DNA of 64,000 nt from Hydractinia symbiolongicarpus (taxonomy: Eukaryota; Cnidaria; Hydrozoa; Anthoathecata; Hydractiniidae). The translations under genes and the position numbers were made by a program. Under the pieces are notes generated by a model. The model was not told the origin of the DNA. It saw only the letters and a program-made list of their open reading frames with translations, and ran no database searches. Positions 12,271-23,600 of this stretch are shown in pieces. The stretch covers positions 21,365,501-21,429,500 of the forward strand of contig NC_079881.1 in the NCBI RefSeq assembly GCF_029227915.1, in the 5' to 3' direction. The stretch's first letter is position 1. Each line of letters starts with the position of its first letter.

Positions 12271-15200
12271 GCAAACTATAAAACACGAAACAACAAATAA
12301 ATAAATTTCAACCAGAATAAAATTTTGTAACATAACTAGCTCAATAAGAAATACCTCATTCTCATATTCTAAGTTATTCAACTTTTCAATTTGTTGTTCA
12401 GAACGTTTCAGCTTCGAAGTAAGGTAGGTAACTTTCTCTTGAAGAATTAAAGCATTGTCTGCAGCGTCTCTAAGAATGGGGAAAAAAGAATTTATCCAAT
12501 CTGCATGTTGGTCTACTATTTTGTGACTACGATTCTGGAGGTTAGAAACCGTTCACAAATTAGGTCATCAATTGTTTAGGACTTTCTGACTTCCCGCCTT
12601 TCCCTGTAATCACGCAAAATCACTTTGTAGATATTCCTTCATAATTAACTCAGTGTCTTCTTAAAAACAATGTAAGAATGAGTAGAGTATTTTCTTATAA
12701 AAAATTTTTTATAGCTATTTTGAACTCTTTGAATTATACAATAAAAAAAACACAGGCATGGGTTTAAAATACTACTGTTACCCAAACCTATTATTAAGCA
12801 CCTGAATAGTATTCCATTAAACAAAATAAAATCTTGCTAAGACAAGATTTTAGTTCAGTTATTGTACTTTTTTAACGCCTCCCGATAATCAACAGCTACT
12901 TGATAATGTGATGTGTGAACTGTCCCCTTGATCAAGCTTGATGGTTACAATTCCAGTTTGTTTTTTAATTTTAAAAAATTAATGATCCACTTCAAAGGTT
13001 CTTTACTTCTTTTCTTTTTAATAATTCACGTATCTTGTTACCTGTACAATTTATTGTCTTCAAGTAGATTTTTGTTGTGTTTTTGAAGTTCCCGAAACTT
13101 TGCAAATTCTGCTTGATTTCTCTGCATAAGGAGTGAACTTTCATCTACACGTGACAATTTTTCTTCTAATACCTAAGAAAATTGGTGACCAGTAAATGGT
13201 GTGTGGAACAAATTATTGATTTACGATATACTAGTAAGGCCCATGAAAAAATATATAGCTTTAAACTTATAATTACACCACTGCAATGGCTTTACTAAGT
13301 TTAATAATAATACCTTTGATGTAAATTTTTTAAATGATTTATGGCTTTTTAGTAACTGATAAACAAACTTAGACTTTTCGAAATCATTCATTTTTAGAAA
13401 AAATTTATCTTGTTAAATTTCAGCCCGGTTCAGTATTTTCAATCACAGACAAACTTAGCCAATTGATATAAAAGATATAATTTTTGATTTTGCAATTCTA
13501 AAATTAATTGCTACACCTGTTTCTCAATAATTAGCAACTGTGTCTCACAGCACAAACAAGAACAATCCCTTTAAAAGGGTTAAATTAAAAAAAGTGAAAA
13601 TTTTAACAAGGTGATCATAACACACATTGTATTATTTCAACGATTTATACCTTTACTTTGTGTTCAGCTGTTTCACATCGATGTTTTAGTTGATTATAAT
13701 CTGCAATGAGTTCACTCGCTTCTGAATGACGGCTGTAAAAGATGTTCCCATTATGTTTAATCTCTTATTCATGTTAGGTTTTAATAAAACCATATTCCAC
13801 AACATCTTTTTTTGTTACAAGTCTTTTTAAGGTTCAGTTTCCATTATAATCAAGATTAACATAAGTTAAAACTGAGTACGAAAAGATCTACTATGGTTTC
13901 TTTAAAAATACTGTAATGGTTCAGACCATTTAAATTGGATATAAAATAATAGAAATATGAAATCTAATTTCTTTTCCAGGTAGTCATAAATCTACATTTT
14001 TGTTTCTCACTAAGGGGCTTGTTCATACGGAAGCGGGCGACTGGCTCGGCTGGGCAGAATCTTGCAACTATCAAGTAACATATATAAAATTAAAAATGTG
14101 TTCATATGGCAATCAGGCCATTCTGCTGTGCCAAGATCTTGCTTGTCTTTAACGAGATCTCAGCTAGGCAGAATAAAACATTTTACATATGAACAGGCCA
14201 GCGAGCTGACTCATTTTATTCTTGAGCATGATCAAGATTATTTTATATATCTGTAAAAAGCATGTTTTTACCAAATATATTAAAGGGTTTAACTTTTTTG
14301 TCATTTATATAACTGAATGAGATGACTGGATGAGAACATTAAAATATAAAAATACTTTAGAAGAATATCCTTAAATTTATCGTTGTTTTGACAAAAAAAA
14401 GGCATTATTTGTGGCATTCTTATGGATTATATATTTTTAAAGAATTCCATGCAATTTTAATTTCCCTTAGAACGTGATATAAAATATATAAACAAATTTT
14501 TGTGACTTTCTTTAGCCTACCTAACCGGTACAGCTTGCCTCATGAACGTAACAAAATATCAGCCTACCTACTAACCGAGCTAGCCTGGTTAACCGGGCAA
14601 CTTGCCTTATATGCACAGTCCCTGAAACTTCCAAAACTTGCGTCAGTTTTTTCAGCATTACCATAGCAACAATGCTTTGACACATTTTTTTAAAAATATA
14701 ATAATTTTAGGGATTTAGCATTATAAAATAATTTTACAATAAAATTCAAATTGTTTGCTGATCTCCAGACGAAAAAAAAGTGTAGAAATTAATAAGTTTA
14801 AAATTAGCATATTAATTTTAATATATATTTAATTCAAATCCTGAAATCAATTCATTTTGTGTTTACCTGGTATACATTTCAAGTTGAGTTTCGGCTTCAC
14901 CCTTGTAATTTCTCAGTTTGATTAGTTCTCTCTCTTGCCTGCAGAAAAAACAGAAAATGGAAAAAAATGAATAATGACATGTTTCAAGTTTCAAAAAACC
15001 CTGTATCAAATAGGCTTAAACAATAAGTACACGTGAGTTTATCCACTTGTTGCATATTTTACAATAATAAAAGAATGTGTAAAACACAGAAAATAAAATT
15101 TATGCGCATTATATATTTTTTAAAATCTGCAAAATTTATGTTAAGCAGGCAAAAAAAATGACTTGCGAATGGCTATTTGCAGGCTGTTAATTCGAACACT

Positions 15201-17411
15201 TTTGTAATTTATGTTACATTACATAGCAGCATATTGTTCTCGTAAGTTTTTATGTTTTATTTACTTCCTAATTATTTTTAATGGAAAAAGTAGTATATTT
15301 ATGATAAATAAAAACTATAAAATAATATGCAATAAAAAACATAAATAAATAATAAAACGTGATGCAGAAAAAATGACAAATAAATAAATTTTAGCATTGT
15401 GATGATTTAATTAACCACTAGTGCATCGATTTTTTTGCTAAGAGTTTTTAATTAATTTTTAATGTTTATGCATATGAAGCAACTAAACTGTGCTTTGAAA
15501 AACCATTTCTTCTTTTTTATTCTTATATTTTTCTCTTATTGCACAATAAGAAAAAAATAAGAAAAATATAACAAAGATTGCACAATTATTTATTATGTAC
15601 CAAAACAAATGATTGCTAGTGTGAGCTTATATATTCTTAAAAAAAGTCGGCAATTACATCGGCAAATGCGAGTGTTGTTGAGAAATATTAAGGCTGGCTA
15701 TGTAAATATTCTTTACAAAATATCCACTTTTTTCTGGATTTCCATTGAGTGACTGTCTTAAGCAGGCTTGACGTGAAATTATAAACTATAAATTTCCTTA
15801 CTTCAAAGTCTTCTCTCTCAACTCTGAAATGTTTTTACTGGAGGATACTTGCAACTAAGAAGTGACAAAAAGAACAATTTAGTAAGGTGTGGGCACATAC
15901 AGAAAATGTTAAAACTTTACTTTGCTTACATTTCCAATTTGTGTCGTCATATTTAATCTTTCAAGTTGCCATTTTTTTTGTTCTTCTTCATAAAGTTGCT
16001 TTAATTCATTAAATTTCTTTTGAAGTTGCGACAGGTCCTCAACAGTTGTATCTTTTTCATTGACAATATGACGAAATCTGTAAAAAGGAGAAAATTGTTA
16101 TATATTTAATGATCACTCACAAATTCCAGTAATGTTACTTCTGCGTTTTAGGCTTACACAAGGTTGCTTTGAAACCAGGACGGCTAATTAATGTATAAAA
16201 ACCAGGACGGCTAATTAATGTATAAAAACCATTTATTGTTTATTAACAATAACTGTAGGTATAAAATGTAAGATTTATTCGCGTCAGTGATGTCTGATTT
16301 TTTGTTTGCTTTGTTAACACAGCATTTGCCTCAACACTCATTTAAAAAACCTGGGTGATAATATGAACATTTTTTCATTTAACAAAATATCATATACATT
16401 TAGGTTATATATAGATTTTGGATTAAAACTAAACACCTGTGAACAAACTGATAATGAATAATTTTTTTGTAAAACAAACCCTGACAGACTTGATTGAAAG
16501 GAATTTGAGTTGAGATCAAAAACAGTCCAAATCATAATTAAAGAGGGTTATTAATATACCCTGTCCAACCCATGGAAAACAGATATTAAGTCGAGTTTAA
16601 TGATGATAAATTCGCAATTTGTAAATTCATATAATCTAAAAGTAAGTCTTTTGGCGATAAAATAAACTATGTTCTACAAAATTAAAATATCAGTAGAACA
16701 GAAGTTTGTTTTGAAGCAAAATCAACACAAGATTCTTTTATAAAATGTAATAAATACCTGTGAAAATTGTGTTTTCTTGACTTTTCTTTGTGCAATATTT
16801 TTGCGTGCTTACATGCAAAACTTAGAAGAATGAGCTGACTAGGTCAAAAGGTTTTAAACTCTTATCTGCAAAAGGATTTAGTATAAAAGCAAGGTATAAG
16901 TGCTTATCAATTAAATTATGGATGTTAATATATAAAGGGAGGGGGGGCGGCTATTCTGTAACACTTTTTTTAGAGTTCTGATATATTTAAAGTTGATTTG
17001 AAAACCGTCATACTTTCTCCTTAATGCATCACACTGTCCTTGTTCTGTCAGCATTTTATTGGTATTTAAGTTTCGTTCTTTCTCTGCTTCAATTTCTTTT
17101 CTTTTTTGATCCATTTTTAACGACTCAATCTCACTTTCCAACTTTGCGGCTTTGCTTTTGGCCAATATCATATCTGCCTTTTCACTATTAGTTAGAGTTT
17201 TGTAATCTTCATGAATACTTCGTTTTCTCTGAGAACTGGAGGATAGATTGTGAGGAGAGTCTGTAGTAAACGAATGTGATGAATTTCGGCTCCTACTCAT
17301 GCTTAAGTGTTGACGAACATGTGGATATTGAGGCTGTCCAAGAAAACTTTTCAAGCCATTCATCATTTTAACAACAGCAGTGTTATCCTCGGGGCTCCTG
17401 GAAAAATCCAT
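5626..17411 (-). CDS. MAD1L1: Mitotic spindle assembly checkpoint protein MAD1 (C-terminal exons not seen)
   Basis: Coiled-coil checkpoint scaffold that recruits MAD2 to unattached kinetochores and to nuclear pores. Sixteen coding exons with GT-AG borders and matching phases: 17411-17014, 16077-15930, 15854-15802, 14938-14867, 13732-13651, 13172-13042, 12469-12355, 11863-11799, 11341-11255, 9412-9334, 8999-8856, 8528-8481, 6550-6465, 6372-6291, 6121-5899, 5678-5626. Together they give about 622 residues, almost all heptad-rich coiled coil. Collinear matches to known MAD1 include the SDRDGLRRVLSSYE segment in the exon at 8999. The exon at 6121 starts with GDYDPFKTKVL and carries the MAD2-interaction motif (KVL, a hydrophobic residue, then Pro). 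The last visible exon ends in KRLTE, where family members continue into the RWD-like C-terminal domain. That domain, about 100 residues, is missing from the window. ATG at 17411 chosen because its N-terminus resembles family members. Confidence 0.88.
7282..7916. repeat. Tandem satellite of about 128 bp, five copies, in a MAD1 intron
   Basis: The block beginning with CATTTAG or CATTTAA recurs at 7282, 7411, 7539, 7669, 7797 and, truncated, 7910. Spacing is 129, 128, 130, 128 and 113 bases. Each unit contains a TTAACTGTGCCA-like core. It creates spurious open frames (for example 7793-8263 plus). Confidence 0.9.
8342..8410. repeat. 16-bp minisatellite, about four copies
   Basis: The unit ACGCCCCCTTGTTCAA is repeated head to tail at 8342, 8358, 8374 and 8390 with a partial fifth. 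It is unusually C-rich for this region and lies inside the MAD1 intron upstream of the exon at 8528. Confidence 0.95.
9690..9860. repeat. AT-rich palindromic repeat
   Basis: Alternating copies of TACGAAATT and its reverse complement fold the region on itself. A similar arrangement occurs at 10220-10300. The two could be the ends of one decayed foldback element of about 600 bp in the MAD1 intron. Confidence 0.5.
9930..10070. repeat. 54-bp tandem repeat, three copies
   Basis: The block starting ATACGGCAACTTT and ending in a CACAGGGACATTT-like motif starts at about 9931, 9985 and 10039, a period of 54. It lies between the two palindromic blocks. Confidence 0.85.
10671..10974. mobile_element. 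Foldback or SINE-like element containing a tRNA-like sequence
   Basis: The right arm 10953-10974 is the reverse complement of two blocks on the left, 10671-10681 and 10715-10726. They are separated there by 33 extra bases. Between the arms lies a tRNA-like sequence. The internal part is GC-richer than the surrounding intron. It could be a tRNA-derived SINE with end repeats or a small non-autonomous DNA element. Open frames here (10740-10958 minus) are artefacts of the tRNA-like head. Confidence 0.55.
10896..10966 (+). ncRNA. tRNA-like sequence (probable pseudogene or SINE head)
   Basis: A D-arm-like TGGCGCAGTCGGTAGAGC, a CGC/GCG anticodon stem with a 7-base loop CTGGCAA, and a good T arm (GTGGG, TTCAACT, CCCAC) follow in order. 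By position the anticodon would read GGC. Only four acceptor-stem pairs form, so a functional tRNA is unlikely. The A- and B-box-like sequences suit a Pol III promoter of a SINE. Confidence 0.55.
12234..12270. repeat. (ATT)n microsatellite
   Basis: About 12 copies of a TTA unit in the MAD1 intron between the exons at 12469 and 11863. Confidence 0.95.
16174..16227. repeat. 27-bp perfect direct duplication
   Basis: The unit at 16174-16200, starting ACCAGGACGGCTAATTAATG, is repeated exactly at 16201-16227 in the first MAD1 intron. Confidence 0.95.
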
Positions 17412-18701
17412 TGTATATATATATGTAATCTAAAAACAACAAATCATAAAAATAGCATGTTAAAATTTATTAAATAAAATGCAGTCAAAACAAAAGAGCT
17501 TCTGGAACTGGGATTGATAAAAAAATACCCCCAAAAATTAGTTCTTATGATAAAAATCTGAAATTGCCAGATTAATGAAATGTAAAATTGTATGCATGAA
17601 CTTCTTAGGGATAAATTTAGATTGGATATATGGTCAAATTATTTTTTTGATGCTACACACGTTTGGTGTTTAAATAGCATTGTAATGTCACACAACATTC
17701 ACTTGCTACAAATATCTGTATCCATTTTTCTTTCTTCTCATTCTTGAAAATGAATGGTCATGTTAAGCAGACAAACAAGAAGGTACCCATATCTAAATTA
17801 AACTTTTAGTTTGAATGTTGTTACAATACAAGCCTAGCAATTGATTCTCTAGTGTATATGGTATAGAAAATATACAGCCTAAAGCCTAGACTAAAAAATG
17901 TGTAATTAGTTATTATGTACAATAAACAAAGTGCAAAGTGGGAATCTAGCCTAGTTCCAGGGTTTTTTAAGGATAACGCAAACAAATTTCTTACACCAAA
18001 CATCTAATTTATTAATTTACTTTGCAATTTGATTACAATTTTTGTGTTGGCATGGATTATGTGTATGCAAGAAATTGGATAAAAAAGCATATTTTTGCTT
18101 TTGACAAGTGAAAGGATGCCATGTTTTAATTTCGGCTTACTCTTGGCAACCTAATTACCAGGACTTTTAATTCCAGACTACACGCAATAGGCTAAATATG
18201 CTTATACCAAGGCGTCATAGCTTAATGAAGCTAAACACAGTTTAGTCCATGTTATTGCAGTTTCCAATACTTGATAGTTTCTAGGCAAATGCATCAATAG
18301 GTGTACATAAGGGAGGCCATTTCTTGAATAAAACTATGCCAGAGCTACAAAAATCACTCGCTAAAAAAATTAGTGCTATGGTGTGCAAAAAATTGCACTC
18401 GTAAGCAAAATTTACAAGTGCGATGTGAATATTTGCTAGTGTGATTCACATTTAACTATTTTTTGTTTACCACAACGTTATATGTTATTTAAGCTGTATA
18501 GAAATGAATTTTGTGAAACGTATTAACCACGAGTGCAAAGTTGAAACAACATTGATGTGTTGGCAGATATGCTATATGTTTTTCGCATTAAATATATTTC
18601 TAGACATTTTTTATTTCTCTTTCCCCTTTTAAAAAGATTTTTTAAGCTTTATTGAACATGTTTTTTCTTTGGTATTACATCATTCGTCCAAAAGCTGTAT
18701 T
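17412..18701. other. Spacer upstream of MAD1
   Basis: AT-rich intergenic DNA between two divergently transcribed genes (MAD1 minus, USP plus). Promoters are expected near both ends but no clear core motif can be assigned. The 17821-18003 minus frame has no features. Confidence 0.4.
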
Positions 18702-18740
18702 AAGGTGGCGCCGTAGATTAGTGGTTATAGCTCGTCGCCA
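18702..18740 (+). repeat. Truncated SINE head
   Basis: About 36 bases beginning GTGGCGCCGTAGATTAGTGG match the tRNA-like head of the full SINE at 19417. The match stops abruptly, so this is a fragment of the same family. Confidence 0.75.
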
Positions 18741-18825
18741 CACTATGTTGGAACAATAACAGGTTATCTACAATCGAACTAGTTCATTGAGGATACATAA
18801 TGTTGTAGAGCAGTCAGGGAAATCC

Positions 18826-19262
18826 TCTTAATTAAGCTGTACAGCTTAATTTGGATGTCAGCTTAATTAGGATGTATCATACAGCTTAATTAGGTGACAT
18901 ACATCTAAATTAGGAGATAGAAAAAGTTTTTCCCCGATTTCTCGAGAAATGTAAATTTTAGCAGAATCACCGCCGCAGCTCTTTCATTATCAGTTTGACC
19001 ACTACATTATAAAAAAAGAATGGTATCTCCAGCACCCCGGGTTCAAAAGATATGGATAAAGAATGTTAGAAATCGCGAGCCCGGCGTCAAATAACGCGCC
19101 GGTCATGTAGTTTCATTTTAACTTGTTCGAATTCATAATGGCAGCAACCCAAGTCCGGTGTAAATTAAAACAACGGTTCATCGTAGCGATAGTCTATTTA
19201 AGCTGTACTGCATCCTAGTTAGGATGCACGTCACGTGATACAGCCTATTTAAGCGGACATTT
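18826..19262. repeat. Possible foldback element with CAGCTTAATTAGGATG motifs
   Basis: Several copies of a CAGCTTAATTAGGATG-like motif cluster at 18826-18925. Related, partly inverted copies (TTTAAGCTGTACTGCATCC, TACAGCCTATTTAAGC) lie at 19195-19255. This suggests a small non-autonomous DNA element with repeated subterminal motifs. Confidence 0.4.
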
Positions 19263-19383
19263 TTAAAACTTCAAATTTAGCGGATCTCTGGGGTGCTACG
19301 AAAAAACTAATGTATTGGAGATGTTTATATGCACGTAAATATTGGATTTATTGAGTTAGATAGATGCTAAAATTCAGTTAAAT

Positions 19384-19765
19384 GTGGCGCCGTAGATTTT
19401 GTGGCGCCGTAGATTTGTGGCGCCGTAGATTAGTGGTTATAGCTCTCGTACTCTGTGCGGGAGACCGGGGTTCGATTCCTCTTGACGGCGATTTAACATG
19501 GGCGAGTGAATGTTACCATAGCCCCGGGTTAACCCAAGCCATGTGAGGGAAATTGGGAAGATGGCACACTGTGTGGGCCGTTGGATGTTGCCGGGAGTTG
19601 TCTAGTAGAGCGCGGGCTCTAATTGGGTCTGCGTAGCTCAAAATGAGCATTAAATACTCTAGGACTCTCCATCTACGCCATGGCCCCTCCTGGAAATAAT
19701 AGACAGGGTATATCCCTTGATATTTGTGAGGCTAGCCATGTAAAATATGCACATCTATCTATCTA
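19384..19765 (+). mobile_element. tRNA-Asp-like SINE, copy 1
   Basis: The head at 19417-19490 resembles a tRNA: a box-A-like TAGATTAGTGG, a run GCGGGAGACCGGGGTTCGAT close to eukaryotic tRNA-Asp, box B GGTTCGATTCC at 19469-19479, and CGCCGT/ACGGCG acceptor pairing. A unique body of about 270 bases follows, ending in a short (ATCT)n tail. A second copy of the same body lies in reverse at 45475-45800. The first 16-17 bases of the head occur three times in tandem, at 19384, 19401 and 19417. The 3' tail type suggests mobilisation by a LINE with a similar tail. Confidence 0.85.
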
Positions 19766-20619
19766 AAAGTATAGTGAATTAAGTACAGGTGTGAGGAGAT
19801 GAATGAGGGTGCCCCACGCGAGCAGGAAATATGACTGGGGAAATAACAGGATGGGGATGCGGCGCTGACAGTCTGGAAAATGCATTTCAAAGTATTTCAA
19901 GTAAAATAAAAAGTTGTACCCAAGAATATCAGTTCAAAACTTTTGTGGCCTAATTATATAACTTAAAATCATAGTTATATTAGTCACAAAATACAATGAT
20001 GACATTAAACAGTTAAAAACAAGTGACAAAACAAAGTCAGCGATGAGAATACAGCTTTATGCATAAATGCAGGATCGTGTCTGAATGTGTTTTGGTCCAG
20101 AATACGGTTGCCGCCAAATAAACGAGACATTAATACCGCGCTGGTTATTATAGCGAATTTAGAAGGAAATGCAATACAGAAAGTGCTACAGACTTATTAT
20201 ATATTATAAATTATTTTATTTTGAATTTTAAATTTTTGCTAAATAAATTTACTTTTACATTCACTTTTCTAAGATTTATGTTTTTATAAATAAAAAAATG
20301 CTGCATCAGATGTAAAGCAGAATAGAAACCAGTTCACGGCAATTAGCTTTCGTTTTTCGATATGCTAATCCAAATTAGCATTTGTACTAAACACCAGACT
20401 TTGATATTAATCAACAATAAAAGCACGCCGGGTATACTGGCCTACTTAATAAGTACAAAATGTTTGAGTAATCGAGTTAACAAAACAAAAACAAAACAAT
20501 GTGCTTTTTACTCTTTGAATTACATACAAGAATACCACTGGGATTATAATACTTCACTGCTTATCTCGTCATAATTGTTAATCAGTTCATGTTGATGTCA
20601 GGTATCTATCTGAAGAAAC
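19766..20619. other. Spacer and probable promoter/5' UTR of the USP gene
   Basis: No coding signal apart from chance frames such as 20362-20574. The sequence just before the ATG at 20620 should hold the 5' UTR of the ubiquitin protease. Confidence 0.4.
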
Positions 20620-23600
20620 ATGAGTACTACCGTTGAAATAGTAAGTTCTAAGCGAAGCAAATCTTTCACAAACTCAAAACTACTTGGAAACAATTTGTCT
20701 ACCAAAGCCATTTTAGCTCAGACGGAAAATGGTAACAGTGATGATAGTGGTGTTGACGAGAACGAAGTGTTTGACAGTCATTCAAAAGGCGATGAAAAAA
20801 AGAAAATTGATGTTTACAAAAACAAAAGGCCAGTTTTGTCTAGATCCAAACGTGGAAGCATTTGGAGTTTATTCAAAGTAGGAAATAGTAAAAGTTGGAC
20901 TTTGCCACATAATGAAGGTATTGATGACAATTTTTACAATGAAGCAGAACATAGACGCCTTCAAAAGACCAAAAGTCTACCAGCTATGTTGCCCTCAAAA
21001 CTTTCATTATATGACACATCATCAAAAACATCAGATCTTGGTGATTCAATTCCATCTACACCTGTTTCAACTATCAGTAGTACTGGCCAAGTGGAAACAC
21101 CAGGTCTTGTTGGTTTACATAACCTTGGAAATTCATGTTACTTTAACTCAGTTTTGCAATGTCTAGCTCATATTGATATAATTGGCGAGTATTATGCCAC
21201 TGATCATTTTTGGGAAGATATCACATCCACAACTATTAAAAGGGGTGACAAAAAATATAAGTTAGTAAAATCAGAACAGATCGTAAATAATAATAACAAT
21301 AAACATGGTCAACTATCATATGTATTGTCACAAATGATAAAAAGTTTATGGCAGAATGAACTGTACAGTATTGATCTGGTTCAACAGTTTCATCATATGA
21401 TTGGATATTATGGAAAGCAATATCAAGGTGGAGAGCAGCAGGATGCACTTGAATTTTTGATGTGGCTTATTGACAAAGTACATGAAGAAAGTACGATAGC
21501 ACCAAAAGCAAAGCAAAAAGATTTAAAGCATTTAAATGTTAAAGTATGTATAAATTTTTTTTCTATATTGTTTGTTTGTCTTGTTTTCGTTGTTATTTTT
21601 TTTATTTTAAATTTTTTTGGTTTATGTTTAATTATTACATTTTCTTCTTTCAATATTTGCTTTTATTTGTATTATGAGTAGTAGTATAGCAGTAGTATTC
21701 TGGCTATAGGAAAAATTAGGAAGTAAGATTTAAGATCAAACTGTAAATATTTTTTTTACAAAAATAAAGTAAAATAAAGTAACTTCTTAACTTTTTTCTT
21801 TTACTCTCTATGTTATAAAAACCCTTTGGAAGAAAGGGGTAGTCTTGGTTAGAGAATTACTAAAAAAATACTTGGATGTGGGTTTTCAAATTTCTTATAA
21901 AACATTTCTTAATTTTTTTCTGTTGGTATGTACAATTTTTTTATTTTTCATATTTTTTGCTTCATAAGGGGAATATTATATTGATTATATTCAGCAAATC
22001 GTTGTTATGCAATTATTATCTTTTATTCTTTTTAATTTGACTTAATTTCAGTTACAATAAATCTAAGTAAATTAAGCTAATTTAATTAGAAGAAAGTTTT
22101 GTTGATTAAAAATCGCAGTGAATGTGACCAATTAAAAATCATGGCTAATTTTCCAAATTACAGCTTTTTATTGCTTTGTTTTTGTATATCTGCTTTTTTG
22201 TCTATTTGACTAATTTAGTCCAATCATTTATTAAGAAATGTGTAAGTTTTGTCCTTTGATTTGTAAGTTGTTATGACATCCATAAAACTTCATTAACAAT
22301 GGAATCTTATTATTAAAAACATAATACCTTCCTTTTATGAGAAAGGAACTAAAGAGAATTTCGGATTATTGTTTATTAATGTTGTTATTTAGTTCAAAGC
22401 ACACTAGGTGTGTTAACTTAGGTTATTAATTTTGTTATTCTTTTGTTTTGTTTTAACTCCCTCAGTCATTTAAAGTATTTCTATATTATAAAAAATCTGA
22501 TATCAGATTCCATGGAAATGTGTATTTTAATAAGTACAGTGTAGCTGGCACATTTAAAATGATTATGAAACAGTTAAAGTTACAACATCCAGTTAGTCCT
22601 CCCTTATTTCAAATTATTTGCTGTTCACATTTGTGCCTGGAGCACAACATAGAATATGTCAAACACTTTGTCATCAGTTTTCAAAACAAAAAAAAGCCAT
22701 CTTTTCGATAGAAAATAAATAAGGCTAAATTGTAACAGAATTACCGCTAAACCTGCTACAAATTTACCTGATCTTAGAAAAAAGTTTTTCCAAAGTTTTT
22801 TCATAAAAGTTATACCTTTGTATGAAATCAAATTACACTAATTATTCAACCTACCAATAGATTTTACAAGTTGCTCATCATATATATTCCTGTCATTGAA
22901 TTTTTCTTCCTTAGCATTTCTATTTTTCCGTATTCAGCACAGGATAGCAATTTGGCTACCATTTTAAACAAAATAGGGATGCTTATATAGGAGATATAAA
23001 AGTAAAAGTATGGATATGTTTTTGAATGACAAATCTTTTTTTACACTACAGAAAAAGAAACATCAAAGTGAGCATGAACAAGCTGTTATAGCTTTCGCTT
23101 CATACACAAAGTATCATCAGAGCTACATTCAAGGGTTGTTTCTCTCTCAGTATCGATCAACAATAACATGTCCAAATTGCTCCAAGCAGTCTTCCACATT
23201 TGATCCATACACCTGTGTATCCTTGTCAATTCCACAACGAAAAACACAAGCTTTGTATGTTACCGTCGTATACAAGAATGCTTCCTTGAAACCTCTAAAG
23301 ATTGCATTTAACATTGATAGAAAAACTTTAATTGGTGTGTTAAAACAGAAAATAAAAGAAAGAGTCAAATTAGAAAAATTCAGTTTAGTTGAATTGCTGT
23401 ATAATGGCACACCAAAAATTCTCCAAGATAGCAGTCCTGTTAAAATTTTGTCCAAACAGGAATATTCTGTGTATGCTGTGGAGATTGGTGATGAAGTTCA
23501 TATGCCTGCAGGGACAAATTTGGAAGAGGAAACCAATCGTTTTGTTCTTGTAGTCAGCAATGTCGAAATTCTCGGTACCGAACATAGAAGGTATGTATGT

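Noticed and set aside
19417-19490. Functional tRNA-Asp gene
   Set aside because: The anticodon region is disturbed and the sequence continues into a SINE body with a second copy at 45475-45800.
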